Assembly: GCA_030753015.1 (NCBI GenBank)
Contig: JASMDC010000025.1
Span: forward strand, 1 to 50,562
Length of the DNA stretch: 50,562 bases
Origin: Candidatus Undinarchaeales archaeon
GTDB taxonomy: Archaea; SpSt-1190; JASMDC01
Direction: 5' to 3'
Shown one piece after another: positions 38,009-48,400 of this stretch. A program made the position numbers and the translations under genes. Position 1 is the stretch's first letter, and the number at the start of each line of letters is the position of its first letter. The notes beneath the pieces were generated by a model that ran no database searches, was not told the DNA's origin, and worked only from the letters and a program-made list of their open reading frames with translations.

Positions 38009-41000
38009 CTAGAATCCGCCCTGGAGCACGTACACGAGTGTGAGCAGGAAGGCGACGACGAACGCCAGGGCAAGGATGAGCTTGATGTTCCGGGTCCGCG
38101 CCTCGGCGATCATCTCATCGCTCGTGCAGTTCCGGCACCGCTCCTCGGTGCGCACCAGATCTCGCCGGAGCACGACCGCGTGCTCGTCGCACACTTGCTT
38201 CCCGCAGTTGGGGCAGTCATGGATGTGGTCGGGACAGAACACCTTGTCACAGTAGGTGCACTTGTGCCCGTCAGCGTGCTCGGAGCTCACGTGCTTGTCG
38301 CAGCCCTCGGTGGTGCATGCCACGGCGTGCTCATTGCAGAGGGGCTTCCCGCCCGCCGCGCATTCGATGGAGCACATGGGACAGGTCACCATCTGGCATA
38401 CCGAGCAGGGGACCTCGTCGATCCTCTCGCTCAGCACGCTCTCGCACTGGGGACAGGTCCAACTGTGCTCCTTGCAGATGACCTCGCCGGATGCGGCGCA
38501 GTTGATGGCATGGTCGGGGCACAGGAGCTCGCCGCACACCGAGCAGCTCGATCCATGCTCGGTGCACACCACGTGCTGGCAGATCTTGCACGAACGCTCC
38601 CCGACATGTTCCGGGCACACCGCACGTGAGCATCCCTCGACTATACATGGGGTCGAGTGCCCTTCACAGAGCGCCACCTGGCACACGTCGCACCGGAGCG
38701 TGTGCTCCTCGCACAGCAGTTCACCGCCCTCGATGCATACGGCGCCTGGGGCCTCTGTAGTGAGGTCAACGGTGCACCCCGCATGTTCGCAGGGTCCGGC
38801 CGAGCCCGCACCGTCGACAGTGTACGTGACCGTCACCTCACGCGAGCCCTTGGGATAACCTATCTCGGTGTCCACGACGATCGTTCTCGGTATCCAGACT
38901 ACACGCGGCTCGGAGACGGCGACGCTGTCCGGGTCCACACGCAGCTCAAGGCTCTTGAGCTCCCGGTCGAGCGTCTGAGTGAACTGCTTCTCGACCAGCT
39001 GCTTCTCCCGTGCGATGGCGGCCGCTTCCCGCTCCTGCTTCTTGTCCAGCATGGCGATGGTCTTCTCGGCGGCCGAGATCTTCGCCTTGATGTCGGCGAT
39101 GCGCCGCTTGCGCGAGGAGATGCTTGTGTTGAGCTGGGTGATCGGCTTGCCCTCCTTCTTCTTGGCCGCCTTCTGGGACTCCAGGTCCTTGACCTCCCCT
39201 TCCAGGGAGGCGATGTCGGTGCGGTAGCGCTGGATGTCGCCCTCGGCCTTCTCCTTCTTGTAAGCTGTTTCATCCTCGAGCTTGGCCTGCTTCTCGTCCA
39301 CCCTGCTGGTCTTCCCCTCGAGATCGAGGGCGAAGTGGTCCTTCAGCGATTCCCGGACCTCATCGGCGTCCATGGAGAACATGTTGGTCTTGGGAGAATA
39401 GTAGATAATGCCGGACAGTTCCTCCGCGGCCGTTCTCTGGGCGGCCTTTAGCAGCTCCCGGTGTTTCGCGGCGGGCTCGAATTTCTCCAGAGCGTGCTCA
39501 GCTCCCGACGCGATGGCCTTCATACCGTCCGCGAAGGTCGAACCGGTGTACTCCGAGCCGTCGACGCCCTCGAATAGTACGTCGGGACCAGCCGCTGACA
39601 TGTCGGCTGTCACCTGCCATTCCTGGTCAGCACGGAACGCTTCGATGATTCCGGGTAGCTTTTTCTCCACGGAGCAGGAAAGGGATGCGGCCAGGAGGGG
39701 AGTGGCACGGACCGTGACGCGCTTAGCCCTTGCCATGACCTCCTCCAGAGGGAAGGTGGCCAGCAGACCATCAGTGGTCACTTTAGGGTCCAGGAGGCTC
39801 TCACCCAGTCCGGGGAGCGAGACGGCCTTCTTCCGTTTCGTAGGTTCAGCTGCAGCGACCTCCTCCTTCGTCTTCTCGAACGGCGCGGCGAGCAGCTGGA
39901 TCTCCTCTGGGTTCAACGGTCCACGGTGGTAGGTCAGCAGCCATCGGGGCTGGACGAACAAGGGCTCACCACGGTCGGGATTGTGGAAGAAGAACTGCCT
40001 CGTCTTCAGCACAGCGAGCTGGTCGGCGAGCTCGGTGACCGGAATATCCATTCCGAGGGCGACCTTCTCCACGTCGCGCTTGGTCTTGAGGTTCCCCACG
40101 AAGCGGTTGTTGATGTTGGAGAGCGCCATGTAGTCGATGTCGCCCGGGTTCTGGGTGGCGAAGATGCAGCCCAGGCCGAAGGCACGCGCCTGCTTGATCA
40201 GTAGCCTGAGCCCCTTCTTCGAAGGAGGGTTCTTGGGATCGGATGGGAGGTACCCGGCGATCTCGTCGAAGTACAGGAGGTAGCGCAGGTTCTGCGTGCC
40301 ACCCTGCTTGAGCAGCCACTTGTAGAGCTCTTGGGTCAGCATACCGACGAAGAACTGGCGCTCGGACTCCTCGGTGATCCACCGAAGGTCCATGACGGTG
40401 ATGGGTGTCCTCTCACCACGGGCGAAGATGCGGTCGAAGTTAAGCGGCTCGCCCACGAACCATGCCTTCAGGCCCGGGAGCGTGAGCACCAGATTGAGCT
40501 TGGAGGCGAGTTCCGAGCGCTCCTTCTCGTTGATGAACTGGTCCACGGTGAGCGAGCCCATCTCCTCGAAGGGAGGGCTCATGACCTGGTTGATCAGCGC
40601 ACCGAGGTCCGGTGAGGAGCCCTTCTCCCACTCGTGGAGAAGGCACTGGGAGAGGAAGGACAGCTCCTTCTTTGCCGAGTCGCTATACCCCACGAGCTTG
40701 AGGAGGGAGAGCATGGTGGACTCGATCATGTCCAGCGCGAGCGTCGGGTCCGCGTTCATGAGCTCGTTGAACCTGGGTGGGGGTTCCATGCGCGGTGAGA
40801 TGGAGACCTCTAGACCGGTGGTGCTCTTGGGTGTGTAGATGCGCACCTCGGTGGTCTCCTTGAGCTGGCGGATCTGCTCGGCGGTGTAGTCGAACTGCGC
40901 CAGGGACTCCAGGTACCGCTCTCCCATCTTCCGGGAGTACTCGTCAGGATCCATCCCGGCGTTCTCGGCCTCGGTGTCGGACCACGGCCGGAAGTCCAGC

Positions 41001-41212
41001 TCGGGGAAGGCCAGCGCCAGTCCGCCGATGTCGCCCTTGGGATCGATGGCGAGGGTAGGGACGCGGGTGAGCGCTGCCTCCTCGATGAGCGTCTTGCACA
41101 TCACGGTCTTGCCCGAGCCCGTGGCGCCGAGGACCACGCCGTGCTTGAGCAGGAGGTCGCTGTTGAGAGTGAAACGCTGTCCGTCGCTGGTCGTACCTAT
41201 GTTGAGCTCCAT
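38009..41212 (-). CDS. HerA-like ATPase with Cys/His zinc array and C-terminal TM
   Basis: About 1067 residues from the ATG at 41212. Residues about 1-470 are a HerA/FtsK-type P-loop ATPase: Walker A GATGSGKTVM (about 29-38), AIDPKGDIGG, Walker B YLLYFDEIAGYLP and the sensor-like FATQNPGDID. A linker (about 470-630) leads to a strongly charged coiled coil (about 640-760). Residues about 800-1015 form an array of roughly ten short units, each close to Cx2C-x4-Cx2H-x3-C (CDVCQVALCEGH, CKICQHVVCTEH, CSVCGELLCPDH, CTYCDKVFCPDH). A single TM segment (LILALAFVVAFLLTLVYVLQ) closes the protein. HerA enzymes translocate DNA with NurA; this one would be tethered to the membrane. No nurA gene is adjacent. 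Confidence 0.85.
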   Translation of the reverse strand: MELNIGTTSDGQRFTLNSDLLLKHGVVLGATGSGKTVMCKTLIEEAALTRVPTLAIDPKGDIGGLALAFPELDFRPWSDTEAENAGMDPDEYSRKMGERYLESLAQFDYTAEQIRQLKETTEVRIYTPKSTTGLEVSISPRMEPPPRFNELMNADPTLALDMIESTMLSLLKLVGYSDSAKKELSFLSQCLLHEWEKGSSPDLGALINQVMSPPFEEMGSLTVDQFINEKERSELASKLNLVLTLPGLKAWFVGEPLNFDRIFARGERTPITVMDLRWITEESERQFFVGMLTQELYKWLLKQGGTQNLRYLLYFDEIAGYLPSDPKNPPSKKGLRLLIKQARAFGLGCIFATQNPGDIDYMALSNINNRFVGNLKTKRDVEKVALGMDIPVTELADQLAVLKTRQFFFHNPDRGEPLFVQPRWLLTYHRGPLNPEEIQLLAAPFEKTKEEVAAAEPTKRKKAVSLPGLGESLLDPKVTTDGLLATFPLEEVMARAKRVTVRATPLLAASLSCSVEKKLPGIIEAFRADQEWQVTADMSAAGPDVLFEGVDGSEYTGSTFADGMKAIASGAEHALEKFEPAAKHRELLKAAQRTAAEELSGIIYYSPKTNMFSMDADEVRESLKDHFALDLEGKTSRVDEKQAKLEDETAYKKEKAEGDIQRYRTDIASLEGEVKDLESQKAAKKKEGKPITQLNTSISSRKRRIADIKAKISAAEKTIAMLDKKQEREAAAIAREKQLVEKQFTQTLDRELKSLELRVDPDSVAVSEPRVVWIPRTIVVDTEIGYPKGSREVTVTYTVDGAGSAGPCEHAGCTVDLTTEAPGAVCIEGGELLCEEHTLRCDVCQVALCEGHSTPCIVEGCSRAVCPEHVGERSCKICQHVVCTEHGSSCSVCGELLCPDHAINCAASGEVICKEHSWTCPQCESVLSERIDEVPCSVCQMVTCPMCSIECAAGGKPLCNEHAVACTTEGCDKHVSSEHADGHKCTYCDKVFCPDHIHDCPNCGKQVCDEHAVVLRRDLVRTEERCRNCTSDEMIAEARTRNIKLILALAFVVAFLLTLVYVLQGGF

Positions 41213-41245
41213 GGAGAGTATCCCCCGAACTGGACAATCGAGCAT

Positions 41246-41259
41246 ATCAATAAAAATCC
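41246..41259 (-). promoter_or_regulatory. TATA-like box for the HerA-like gene
   Basis: GGATTTTTATTGAT on the minus strand, about 40 bases before the ATG at 41212, leaving a short leader containing GGGGGATA. It supports 41212 rather than the more distant in-frame ATGs at 41245 or 41272. Confidence 0.45.
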
Positions 41260-41308
41260 ACGGTCGGCGCATTGAAGGCCGACAGGGAGGTCTACACGTC
41301 GTCGTCGA

Positions 41309-41332
41309 AATACCTATTTAAACCATCCACCG
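41309..41332 (+). promoter_or_regulatory. Promoter of the first giant surface-protein gene
   Basis: AATACCTATTTAAACC followed by ATCCACCG, with the TATA core CTATTTAAA at 41314-41322 and the ATG at 41345. The same 24 bases with one change precede the second giant gene at 45467-45490, so the promoter was copied together with the gene. Confidence 0.7.
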
Positions 41333-41344
41333 CTTGGAAGTACA

Positions 41345-44300
41345 ATGGGAAGGCATACACTTCGAGTTATTATCTTGTTCCTGTTCGCTCTCGCGTTCGT
41401 TGGAGTGGGCGCGGACTGCACAACGGACGCAGACTGTCCTTCGAACCTGGTCTGTAAAGAGGGCAGTTGTTACTTCGGTGGAAAGGGCTGCTGCCTGCAC
41501 ATGGGGGCGGACGACCACTGCGAATACCTGAACCACTGGAACTGCAATACGGGATGGTTCATCTTGTCGAGCTGCGAGGCCCAGGCCCATGTGTGCTCTA
41601 CGGCCACTCCCACTCCGACACCTACCCCGCCCGCTGACGAGTGCACCAACAATGACGACTGTCCTTCGAACCTTGTCTGCCACGATGGTGGATGCTACTT
41701 CGGTTCCAAGGGCTGCTGCCTGCACATGGGGGCGGACGACCACTGCGAGTACCTGGACCACTGGGAATGCGATACGGGATGGTTCATTCTGTCGAGCTGT
41801 GAGTCCCAGGCCCATGTGTGCTCTACACCCTCTCCGGTCTCCACTCCCACACCTTCATCGCTCGACGCGCTAATCCTCGCAACGACAATCAACTATCCCG
41901 ACGCCATTGTTGCTGGCGCGGCCGCTCAGAAGATGGGTGTCCCTGTACTCCTCACACCGCCCGATGTTCTTTCTGAAGACGTGGATACTTTCATCAAGGA
42001 GGAGAAGCCCCAGAAGATAATCCTCCTCGGCGGGACTGCGGTCATCGGGAGCGCCATCGAGGGGAACCTTACGACCGACGGTTACGATACCGTGCGTCTG
42101 TGGGGGATGACCCGATTCGGCACCGCAGCCGAACTGGCCCAGCACGCGTGGGACGCCGGTGCTGACGAGGCAGTTGTGGTGAACGATCGCATCGAAGATG
42201 GAGGAAGTGATGAGCACACTCAGCTGGTGATGGCAAAGGAACTGGCCGCAGCCCGGACACAGCCCATCCTCCTCACATCCAACGAGGAACTGCCCCCTGC
42301 TACCAAGGAGGCGCTTGAGGAGCTCGGCGTCAAGAAGGTGACGCTCGTAGGCACCCGGTTCGAGGAATCCGTGCTCACCGCGCTCCGAGAGCTCGGGATT
42401 CATCTTGAGGTGGTCACTGGCGAGACGGTGGAGGAGGTGAACGAGAAGCTTCAAGAGGAGGTCGTGGATGTGCTACGGGAAAACGTTCCTGGAGGACAGC
42501 TCACACGCCTCGTTGTCCTGGCCGCAGGCACTGATTACAGGGCATCCATCTCACTCCCGGCAAGCGACGAGGCCACGGCGTCCATGATCCTTCTAGACGC
42601 GGACCAGGTCCCGAAGGTCATCGACTTCATCGGGAAACACGGTATCAAGGAAGTGACGGTCATCGGTGTGCCCAGGATCACCTCTGCAGTAGTCGCCCAG
42701 CTCCTTATGGTAGAAGGCGTCCAGGTGAGCGCCCTCTCGACCAAAGCCATCGAGAAGGGCCTCATCGATCACATCAAGGAGCGGCGCGATAACTGGAGGA
42801 AGCAACGAGGGGAAAGCCTGAACCGTCGTGAGAAGGAGCTTGCAGAGCATGGTCACGAGCTCAAGAAACGGACGGAGCGTGCCGTTGAGAAGTCACAGAA
42901 GATAATCACCGAGGTCACCGCGGCCCTTGAGGAGATCACGTCAGTGGATCTCCCTGGCGAGCTCATCCAGATCGTCGTGATGTTCGAAAGCAAGCTGGAC
43001 AAGGCCCGACAGCTGGTAGATCAGGCCCATGATATCGTCGAGGGCGCTGGTGGTGATGGTCGGGCGTACGCCGAGGCCCTCCGGCTCCTGAAGAAAGCGG
43101 AGGGTGTGGCCCGTGAGGCTAAGTACAAGGGTATGAAGATGATCGCTGAGTTCGAGCGGCGTCAGATGGAGTCCCTCCGACGACAGAAAGAGTATGAGGC
43201 CGAGCGTTTGCGAAAGGAGCGTGATGCCATGGCCGATGAGTTCCTTGGCGATATGGATATCAAGGAGAACCTGCGCGATAGGATCCTTTCGAAGAGGGAG
43301 CATCTTGCAGATGTTCGCGAGCGCGTCAAGGAGGACCGCGGCCGTGGTCAGCCCGGAAAGCGCAGGTTCGGTCCATCCCTTGAAGGTAAGGAAATCGGTC
43401 CGCGTTTCGACAAGGACCGGTTCCGCAAGAAGGACCTCTCGAAGCGCAGGTTCGGCAAGGACCTCTCTCTGCGTGGCGCCGATCCGTGCAAGCGGTGCAT
43501 CTCGAAGTGCGGAGATGAGGAGCAAGGTCCCGAGTGCGCGTTCATCTGTGCCGACACCTGCGGGAAGAGCCCGTGCGACCTGTGCAACGAGTACTGTCCT
43601 GAGGAGATCGACGATCCCAGGATGTGCCCGATCATCTGCGGCGAGGTCTGCCGGATGGCTGACGAGGTTGCCGATTTCCGTGGTTTCAAGTCACCCCGAT
43701 CCGAGGATGGACGTGAGTCGAGCGGCCTGACATGCTGCCAGCCGGACCGGGGCGCGTCCACGCCCGCCTGCATCGTCGACCTGGGCCAGCCGTGCCCCAA
43801 TAGGTACCGTCCCCTCGAGGACGAGTGGGTGGACCCCTTCAATGATGGCAACTGCATCGGAGACAAGGGCGATCGCGGTCCTCGGTGCGAAGAGTTCGAC
43901 CTGAGCGACGCACCTTTCCCTGAGGATGGGGGACGGTACAGGGATGATTATCGGGATGAGGATCGGTTCATGGATGATGACCGATGGCTCCCGCCGCCCG
44001 ACCTCCCGCCGAAGCACAGGTCCGGAGACCTGTGCAGAGAGTGCGTGGACGAGTGCTTTGCCAAGGGCGAGGATGGGGCCGAGTGCGGATTCATCTGTGA
44101 GCGCCCCTGTGGCGTCGATGCCTGTGACATCTGCGAGAAGGGGTGTCGTATCAATGACATCCCGCCAGCCGAATGCCATAACACTTGCCGGCCCGCGTGC
44201 GAGGAGCCGGAGGAGTTTGACTACGACGAAGGAAGCCAGTGCGATCGCTGTGTGGACGACTGCATGGAAGAGCTCGGCAACCTGGATGAGTGCAGCGGTA

Positions 44301-45295
44301 TCTGCGAGGATGCGTGCCACCGCGATCCGTGCTCCGTGTGCGAAGGTCAGTGTCCGCGTGTCCTGGATGACGCGAGTGAGTGCCACGACACATGCGGTAT
44401 GGTTTGCGGCCGGCCTCCGTCCGAGCCCGAAGGGCCCGACCCCATCACCCTCTGCCGTGACCAGTGCAAGGGGCAGAGGGACGCGGGGGCATGCATGCAG
44501 TTCTGTATAAGGCGATGGGACAAAGAAGCCCGAGCCGGGCCAAGGTCCGGCCAGCTCCCCGAGAGCGGGCCCTCCGACGACACTGTCAGGTCTGCGTTGA
44601 TGAAGAGGACAGAAGCGGAGTTCCGCGGCTCGAACCGGGATGAGCGCGACACGGACCTCCGCGAGGACTTTGACGAGCGGTACACGTCCATCGGGTCCCG
44701 CTTCGGGAATGCTTCCGTGGCGCGGGGATGGCGCAACACCCTGGTCGGTCTCGACCTGGTGCGTCCGGGGGGCTATCAGCAGTGGACCAGCACAACAACG
44801 GAATACACGTATGACGTATATGGTAGGATCTCGGCGACGAGAGAGACCGTGACCAGCAACGAGAGCCCGGACAAGGTCGCCACCAGGACCACCTCCTTCA
44901 AATATGACTCCCTCGGTGAGGTGCTGGAGATCCGCGAGACCGTGACCGGTGGAACAGGCCAGAACGAGACAACTCTCACCGACATCCGTCGTGATGACGA
45001 GGGCCGTGTGACGGGATTCCAGTACACGGAAGGGACCGGTGAATTTACCGTCACCGGTATCAGCTACGATGATTATGGTGGCGAGGTAACGAGCTACCAT
45101 TTCGAGGATGCAACCGGTTCCGTTGATGTGGGCGAGATCGACATCACGGACATACGCTACGATGATGTTGGCCGAATGACGGGATATCGTCATACCGTGA
45201 TGCGCGCCGGGTCCACGTTGGAACGGATTTGCGGTGATGGCACGTGCACGCCGCCGTTCGAGAACGCGCGCTCGTGTCCGGTTGACTGCGGATAG
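41345..45295 (+). CDS. Giant secreted protein: Cys-rich repeats, CWB2-like domains, coiled coil, YD-like repeats
   Basis: A 1316-residue exported protein. Signal peptide (VIILFLFALAFVGVGA); two near-identical Cys-rich repeats (residues about 24-88 and 99-162) with Thr/Pro linkers; a region of about 300 residues (about 175-470) with cell-wall-binding-2-like units (LDALILATTINYPDAIVAGA, KIILLGGTAVIGSAIE, KKVTLVGTRFEESVL, EVTVIGVPRITSAVVAQLL). A long charged coiled coil (about 480-700) precedes four Cys-rich blocks built on CxxC and CxxxC (CKRCISKCG, CDLCNEYCP, CRECVDECF, CDRCVDDCM). The C-terminal 170 residues carry five YD/RHS-like repeats (YTYDVYGRIS, FKYDSLGEVL, IRYDDVGRMT). It ends with CGDGTCTPPFENARSCPVDCG-type motif (last 21 residues). 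Probably an envelope-bound structural or adhesive protein. Confidence 0.85.
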   Translation: MGRHTLRVIILFLFALAFVGVGADCTTDADCPSNLVCKEGSCYFGGKGCCLHMGADDHCEYLNHWNCNTGWFILSSCEAQAHVCSTATPTPTPTPPADECTNNDDCPSNLVCHDGGCYFGSKGCCLHMGADDHCEYLDHWECDTGWFILSSCESQAHVCSTPSPVSTPTPSSLDALILATTINYPDAIVAGAAAQKMGVPVLLTPPDVLSEDVDTFIKEEKPQKIILLGGTAVIGSAIEGNLTTDGYDTVRLWGMTRFGTAAELAQHAWDAGADEAVVVNDRIEDGGSDEHTQLVMAKELAAARTQPILLTSNEELPPATKEALEELGVKKVTLVGTRFEESVLTALRELGIHLEVVTGETVEEVNEKLQEEVVDVLRENVPGGQLTRLVVLAAGTDYRASISLPASDEATASMILLDADQVPKVIDFIGKHGIKEVTVIGVPRITSAVVAQLLMVEGVQVSALSTKAIEKGLIDHIKERRDNWRKQRGESLNRREKELAEHGHELKKRTERAVEKSQKIITEVTAALEEITSVDLPGELIQIVVMFESKLDKARQLVDQAHDIVEGAGGDGRAYAEALRLLKKAEGVAREAKYKGMKMIAEFERRQMESLRRQKEYEAERLRKERDAMADEFLGDMDIKENLRDRILSKREHLADVRERVKEDRGRGQPGKRRFGPSLEGKEIGPRFDKDRFRKKDLSKRRFGKDLSLRGADPCKRCISKCGDEEQGPECAFICADTCGKSPCDLCNEYCPEEIDDPRMCPIICGEVCRMADEVADFRGFKSPRSEDGRESSGLTCCQPDRGASTPACIVDLGQPCPNRYRPLEDEWVDPFNDGNCIGDKGDRGPRCEEFDLSDAPFPEDGGRYRDDYRDEDRFMDDDRWLPPPDLPPKHRSGDLCRECVDECFAKGEDGAECGFICERPCGVDACDICEKGCRINDIPPAECHNTCRPACEEPEEFDYDEGSQCDRCVDDCMEELGNLDECSGICEDACHRDPCSVCEGQCPRVLDDASECHDTCGMVCGRPPSEPEGPDPITLCRDQCKGQRDAGACMQFCIRRWDKEARAGPRSGQLPESGPSDDTVRSALMKRTEAEFRGSNRDERDTDLREDFDERYTSIGSRFGNASVARGWRNTLVGLDLVRPGGYQQWTSTTTEYTYDVYGRISATRETVTSNESPDKVATRTTSFKYDSLGEVLEIRETVTGGTGQNETTLTDIRRDDEGRVTGFQYTEGTGEFTVTGISYDDYGGEVTSYHFEDATGSVDVGEIDITDIRYDDVGRMTGYRHTVMRAGSTLERICGDGTCTPPFENARSCPVDCG
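41414..41830 (+). repeat. Two tandem Cys-rich repeats at the N-terminus of the first giant protein
   Basis: Two copies of a roughly 63-residue unit (41414-41605 and 41642-41830), each with about ten cysteines, starting CTTDADCPSNLVC or CTNNDDCPSNLVC and sharing GCCLHMGADDHCEYL. They are also nearly identical in DNA, so the duplication or a conversion event is recent. A Thr/Pro linker separates them. Confidence 0.8.
44776..45230 (+). repeat. Five YD/RHS-like peptide repeats
   Basis: Within the C-terminus of the first giant protein, five units of roughly 27-33 residues share a Y-D-x-x-G-R core: EYTYDVYGRI, SFKYDSLGEV, DIRRDDEGRV, GISYDDYGGEV, DIRYDDVGRM. They resemble the YD repeats of RHS/teneurin proteins, which build a beta-shell, but five copies would be a short version. 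Confidence 0.6.
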
Positions 45296-45466
45296 TACGT
45301 GATCGGCCCATGATACGGTGACAGTCGTCAAGGATGATGGGGATTCCCCACCGGCGTCGTCGTTCTATCCAGAAAGAGGACGGCATGCTCGACGCCCGGC
45401 GATCTGACCGGTACCGACGGGAGTCGAAGCGGAACGGCCCCCGATGACCTCTTCTTTTCCGTCCCG

Positions 45467-45490
45467 AATACCTATTTAAACTATCCACCG
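45467..45490 (+). promoter_or_regulatory. Promoter of the second giant surface-protein gene
   Basis: AATACCTATTTAAACT followed by ATCCACCG; TATA core CTATTTAAA at 45472-45480 and the ATG at 45498. It equals the promoter of the first giant gene at 23 of 24 positions. Confidence 0.7.
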
Positions 45491-45497
45491 GAGATAG

Positions 45498-48400
45498 ATG
45501 GGTATGGGATCCATTTCAGCAAGAACGCTCATCACGACAATCCTGATAACCATGATGCTGGGATCCGCCCTGGACTGCACGGACAGTGACGGTGGCAAGA
45601 ACTACTATACGCAGGGCCACTTGATCGGCGAGATGGCGCAGCCTGGAGGCTCGACGTACCACCTTGACTCCTTCGACGCCTGTACGGACGCGACCCGTGT
45701 TTCCGAGTACTTCTGCTACGTTGAGGGTGGTGTCGAGTACGGCCTCTGGGAGACATATAACTGCGCCAACGAGGGCAAGTTCTGCGAGAATGGCGTGTGC
45801 GTCGATCCCGAGCCTCTCCCACCCTGCACCGACAGCGACGGCGGGAAGGATTACTACACGCAGGGCCATCTCGTTGGCGAGATGGAGCAACCCGGTGGTT
45901 CCACTTACCACCTTGACGGATTCGACACCTGCACTGACGCGACTCGTGTTTCTGAGTACTTCTGCTACATTGAAGGTGGCGTCGAGTACGGCATCTGGGA
46001 GACATATAACTGCGCTAACGAGGGCAAGTTCTGCGAGAATGGCGTGTGCGTCGATCCCGAGCCTCTCCCACCCTGCACCGACAGCGACGGCGGGAAGGAT
46101 TACTATACGCAGGGCCACTTGATCGGCGAGATGGCGCTGCCTGGATGCTCGTCGTACCACCTTGACTCCTTCTACGCCTGCACTGACGCGACCCGTGTTT
46201 CCGAGTACTTCTGCTACCTTGAAGGGGGCATCGAGTACGGCATCTGGGAGACGTACAACTGCGCCAATGAGGGGAAGATATGCGAGGAGGGGAAATGTGT
46301 CGCTGATCCCGAAGCGCAGGACGCTGAGCTCGAATGTACGGACAGAGACGGTGGCAAGGACTACTACGTGAAGGGCCATCTCGTTGGCGAGATGTCGCAG
46401 CCCGGCGGCTCGACTTACCACCTTGACGGGTTCGACGCCTGCACTGACGCGACCCGTGTTTCCGAGTACTTCTGTTACGTTGAGGGTGGTGTCGAGTACG
46501 GCCTCTGGGAGACATATAACTGCGCCAACGAGGGCAAGTTCTGCGAGAATGGCGTGTGCGTCGATCCCGAGCCTCTCCCACCCTGCACCGACAGCGACGG
46601 CGGGAAGGACTACTACACGAAGGGCCATCTCGTTGGTGAGATGGAGCAGCCCGGTGGTTCCACGTACCACCTTGACGGATTCGACGCCTGCACTGACGCG
46701 ACTCGTGTTTCCGAGTACTTCTGTTACGTGGAAGGGGGCATCGAGTACGGAATCTGGGAGACGTATAACTGCGCTAACGAGGGCAAGCTCTGCGAGGAAG
46801 GCGTGTGTGTCGATCCCGAGCCTCTCCCCCCTTGTACCGACAGCGACGGCGGGAAGGACTACTACGTGAAGGGCCACCTTGTCGGCGAGATGGAGCAGCC
46901 CGGCGGTTCCACGTACCACCTTGACGGGTTCGACGCCTGCACTGACGCGACCCGCGTTTCCGAGTACTTCTGCTACGTTGAGGGTGGTGTCGAGTACGGC
47001 ATCTGGGAGACGTATAACTGTGCCGACGAGGGAAAGGTCTGCGAGGATGGAAGCTGTATTCCCTCCGTCGAGGACACCCCGCCCTGCACGGACAGCGATG
47101 GTGGCAAGGACTACTACACAAAGGGTAATCTTATCGGCGAAATGGAGCAGCCCGGCGGCTCTACGTACCACCTTGACTCGTCCGACGCCTGCACGGACCC
47201 CACGCGCCTGTCAGAGTATTTCTGCTACGAGGAGGATGGGATCCAGTACGGCATCTGGGAGACGTATGACTGCGCTGACGAGGAGAAGTTGTGCGAGAAC
47301 GGCGTGTGCATCGAGCCTGACCAGGAGGACGAGGTCCAGCTCTGCCAGGACTCTGACGGTGGCAAGGACTACTACACAAAGGGTCATCTCGTCGGCGAGA
47401 TGGCGCAACCCGGCGGTTCGACATACCACCTTGACTCCTTCGACGCTTGCACCGATGCGACTCGCGTTTCCGAATACTTCTGCTACCTTGAGGGAGGCAT
47501 CGACTACGGCATCTGGGAGACGTACAACTGCGCGGACGAGGGCAAGTCCTGTGAGGACGGTGCGTGCGTTGTCCCGGCCCCTGCCGAGGGGACGCCTCCC
47601 TGCGCTGACAGCGACGGTGGGAAGGACTACTACACGAAGGGCCATCTCGTCGGCGAGATGGAGCAGCCCGGCGGTTCCACATATCACCTTGACTCGTCCG
47701 ATGCTTGCACGGACGCGACCCGTGTCTCCGAATACTTCTGCTACGTAGAAGGAGGTATCGAGTACGGCATCTGGGAGACGTACGACTGTGCCAACGAGGG
47801 GAAAGCATGCGAGGACGGTGTATGCGTTGTCCCGGCCCCTGCCGAAGGGACGCCTCCCTGCACCGACAGTGACGGCGGGAAGGACTACTACACGCAGGGC
47901 CATCTCGTCGGCGAGATGGCGCAGCCAGGAGGCTCAACATACCACCTTGACTCGTCCGACGCCTGCACGGACGCGACCCGCGTTTCAGAGTACTTCTGCT
48001 ACGTGGAAGGAGGTGTCGAGTACGGCATCTGGGAGACGCACGACTGTGCTGACGAGGGCAAGCTGTGCAATGACGGCGTGTGCGTCACCGATCCCGCAGC
48101 GCAGGGTGGCGAGCTTGAATGCACGGACAGCGACGGCGGGAAGGACTACTACGAGAAGGGTAATCTTGTCGGCGAGATGGCGCAGCCCGGGGGTTCCACG
48201 TACCACCTTGACTCGTCCGACGCCTGCACGGACGCGACTCGCGTTTCAGAGTACTTCTGCTACGTGGAAGGAGGTGTCGAGTACGGCATCTGGGAGACGT
48301 ACGATTGCGCCAACGAGGGGAAAGCATGCGAGGATGGTGCGTGTGTTGCCCCGGCCCCTGCCGAGGGGACGCCTCCCTGTACGGACAGCGACGGTGGGAA

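Noticed and set aside
43691..45331. Minus-strand open frame of about 546 codons antisense to the first giant protein
   Set aside because: GC-rich codon bias of the sense gene keeps the opposite strand open. The sense strand carries a coherent domain order and a signal peptide.
45516..47171. Long open minus-strand frame of about 551 codons antisense to the six-Cys repeats
   Set aside because: It exists because the repeat unit happens to lack stops in that frame and is copied many times. The sense strand has a signal peptide, conserved cysteines and a promoter.
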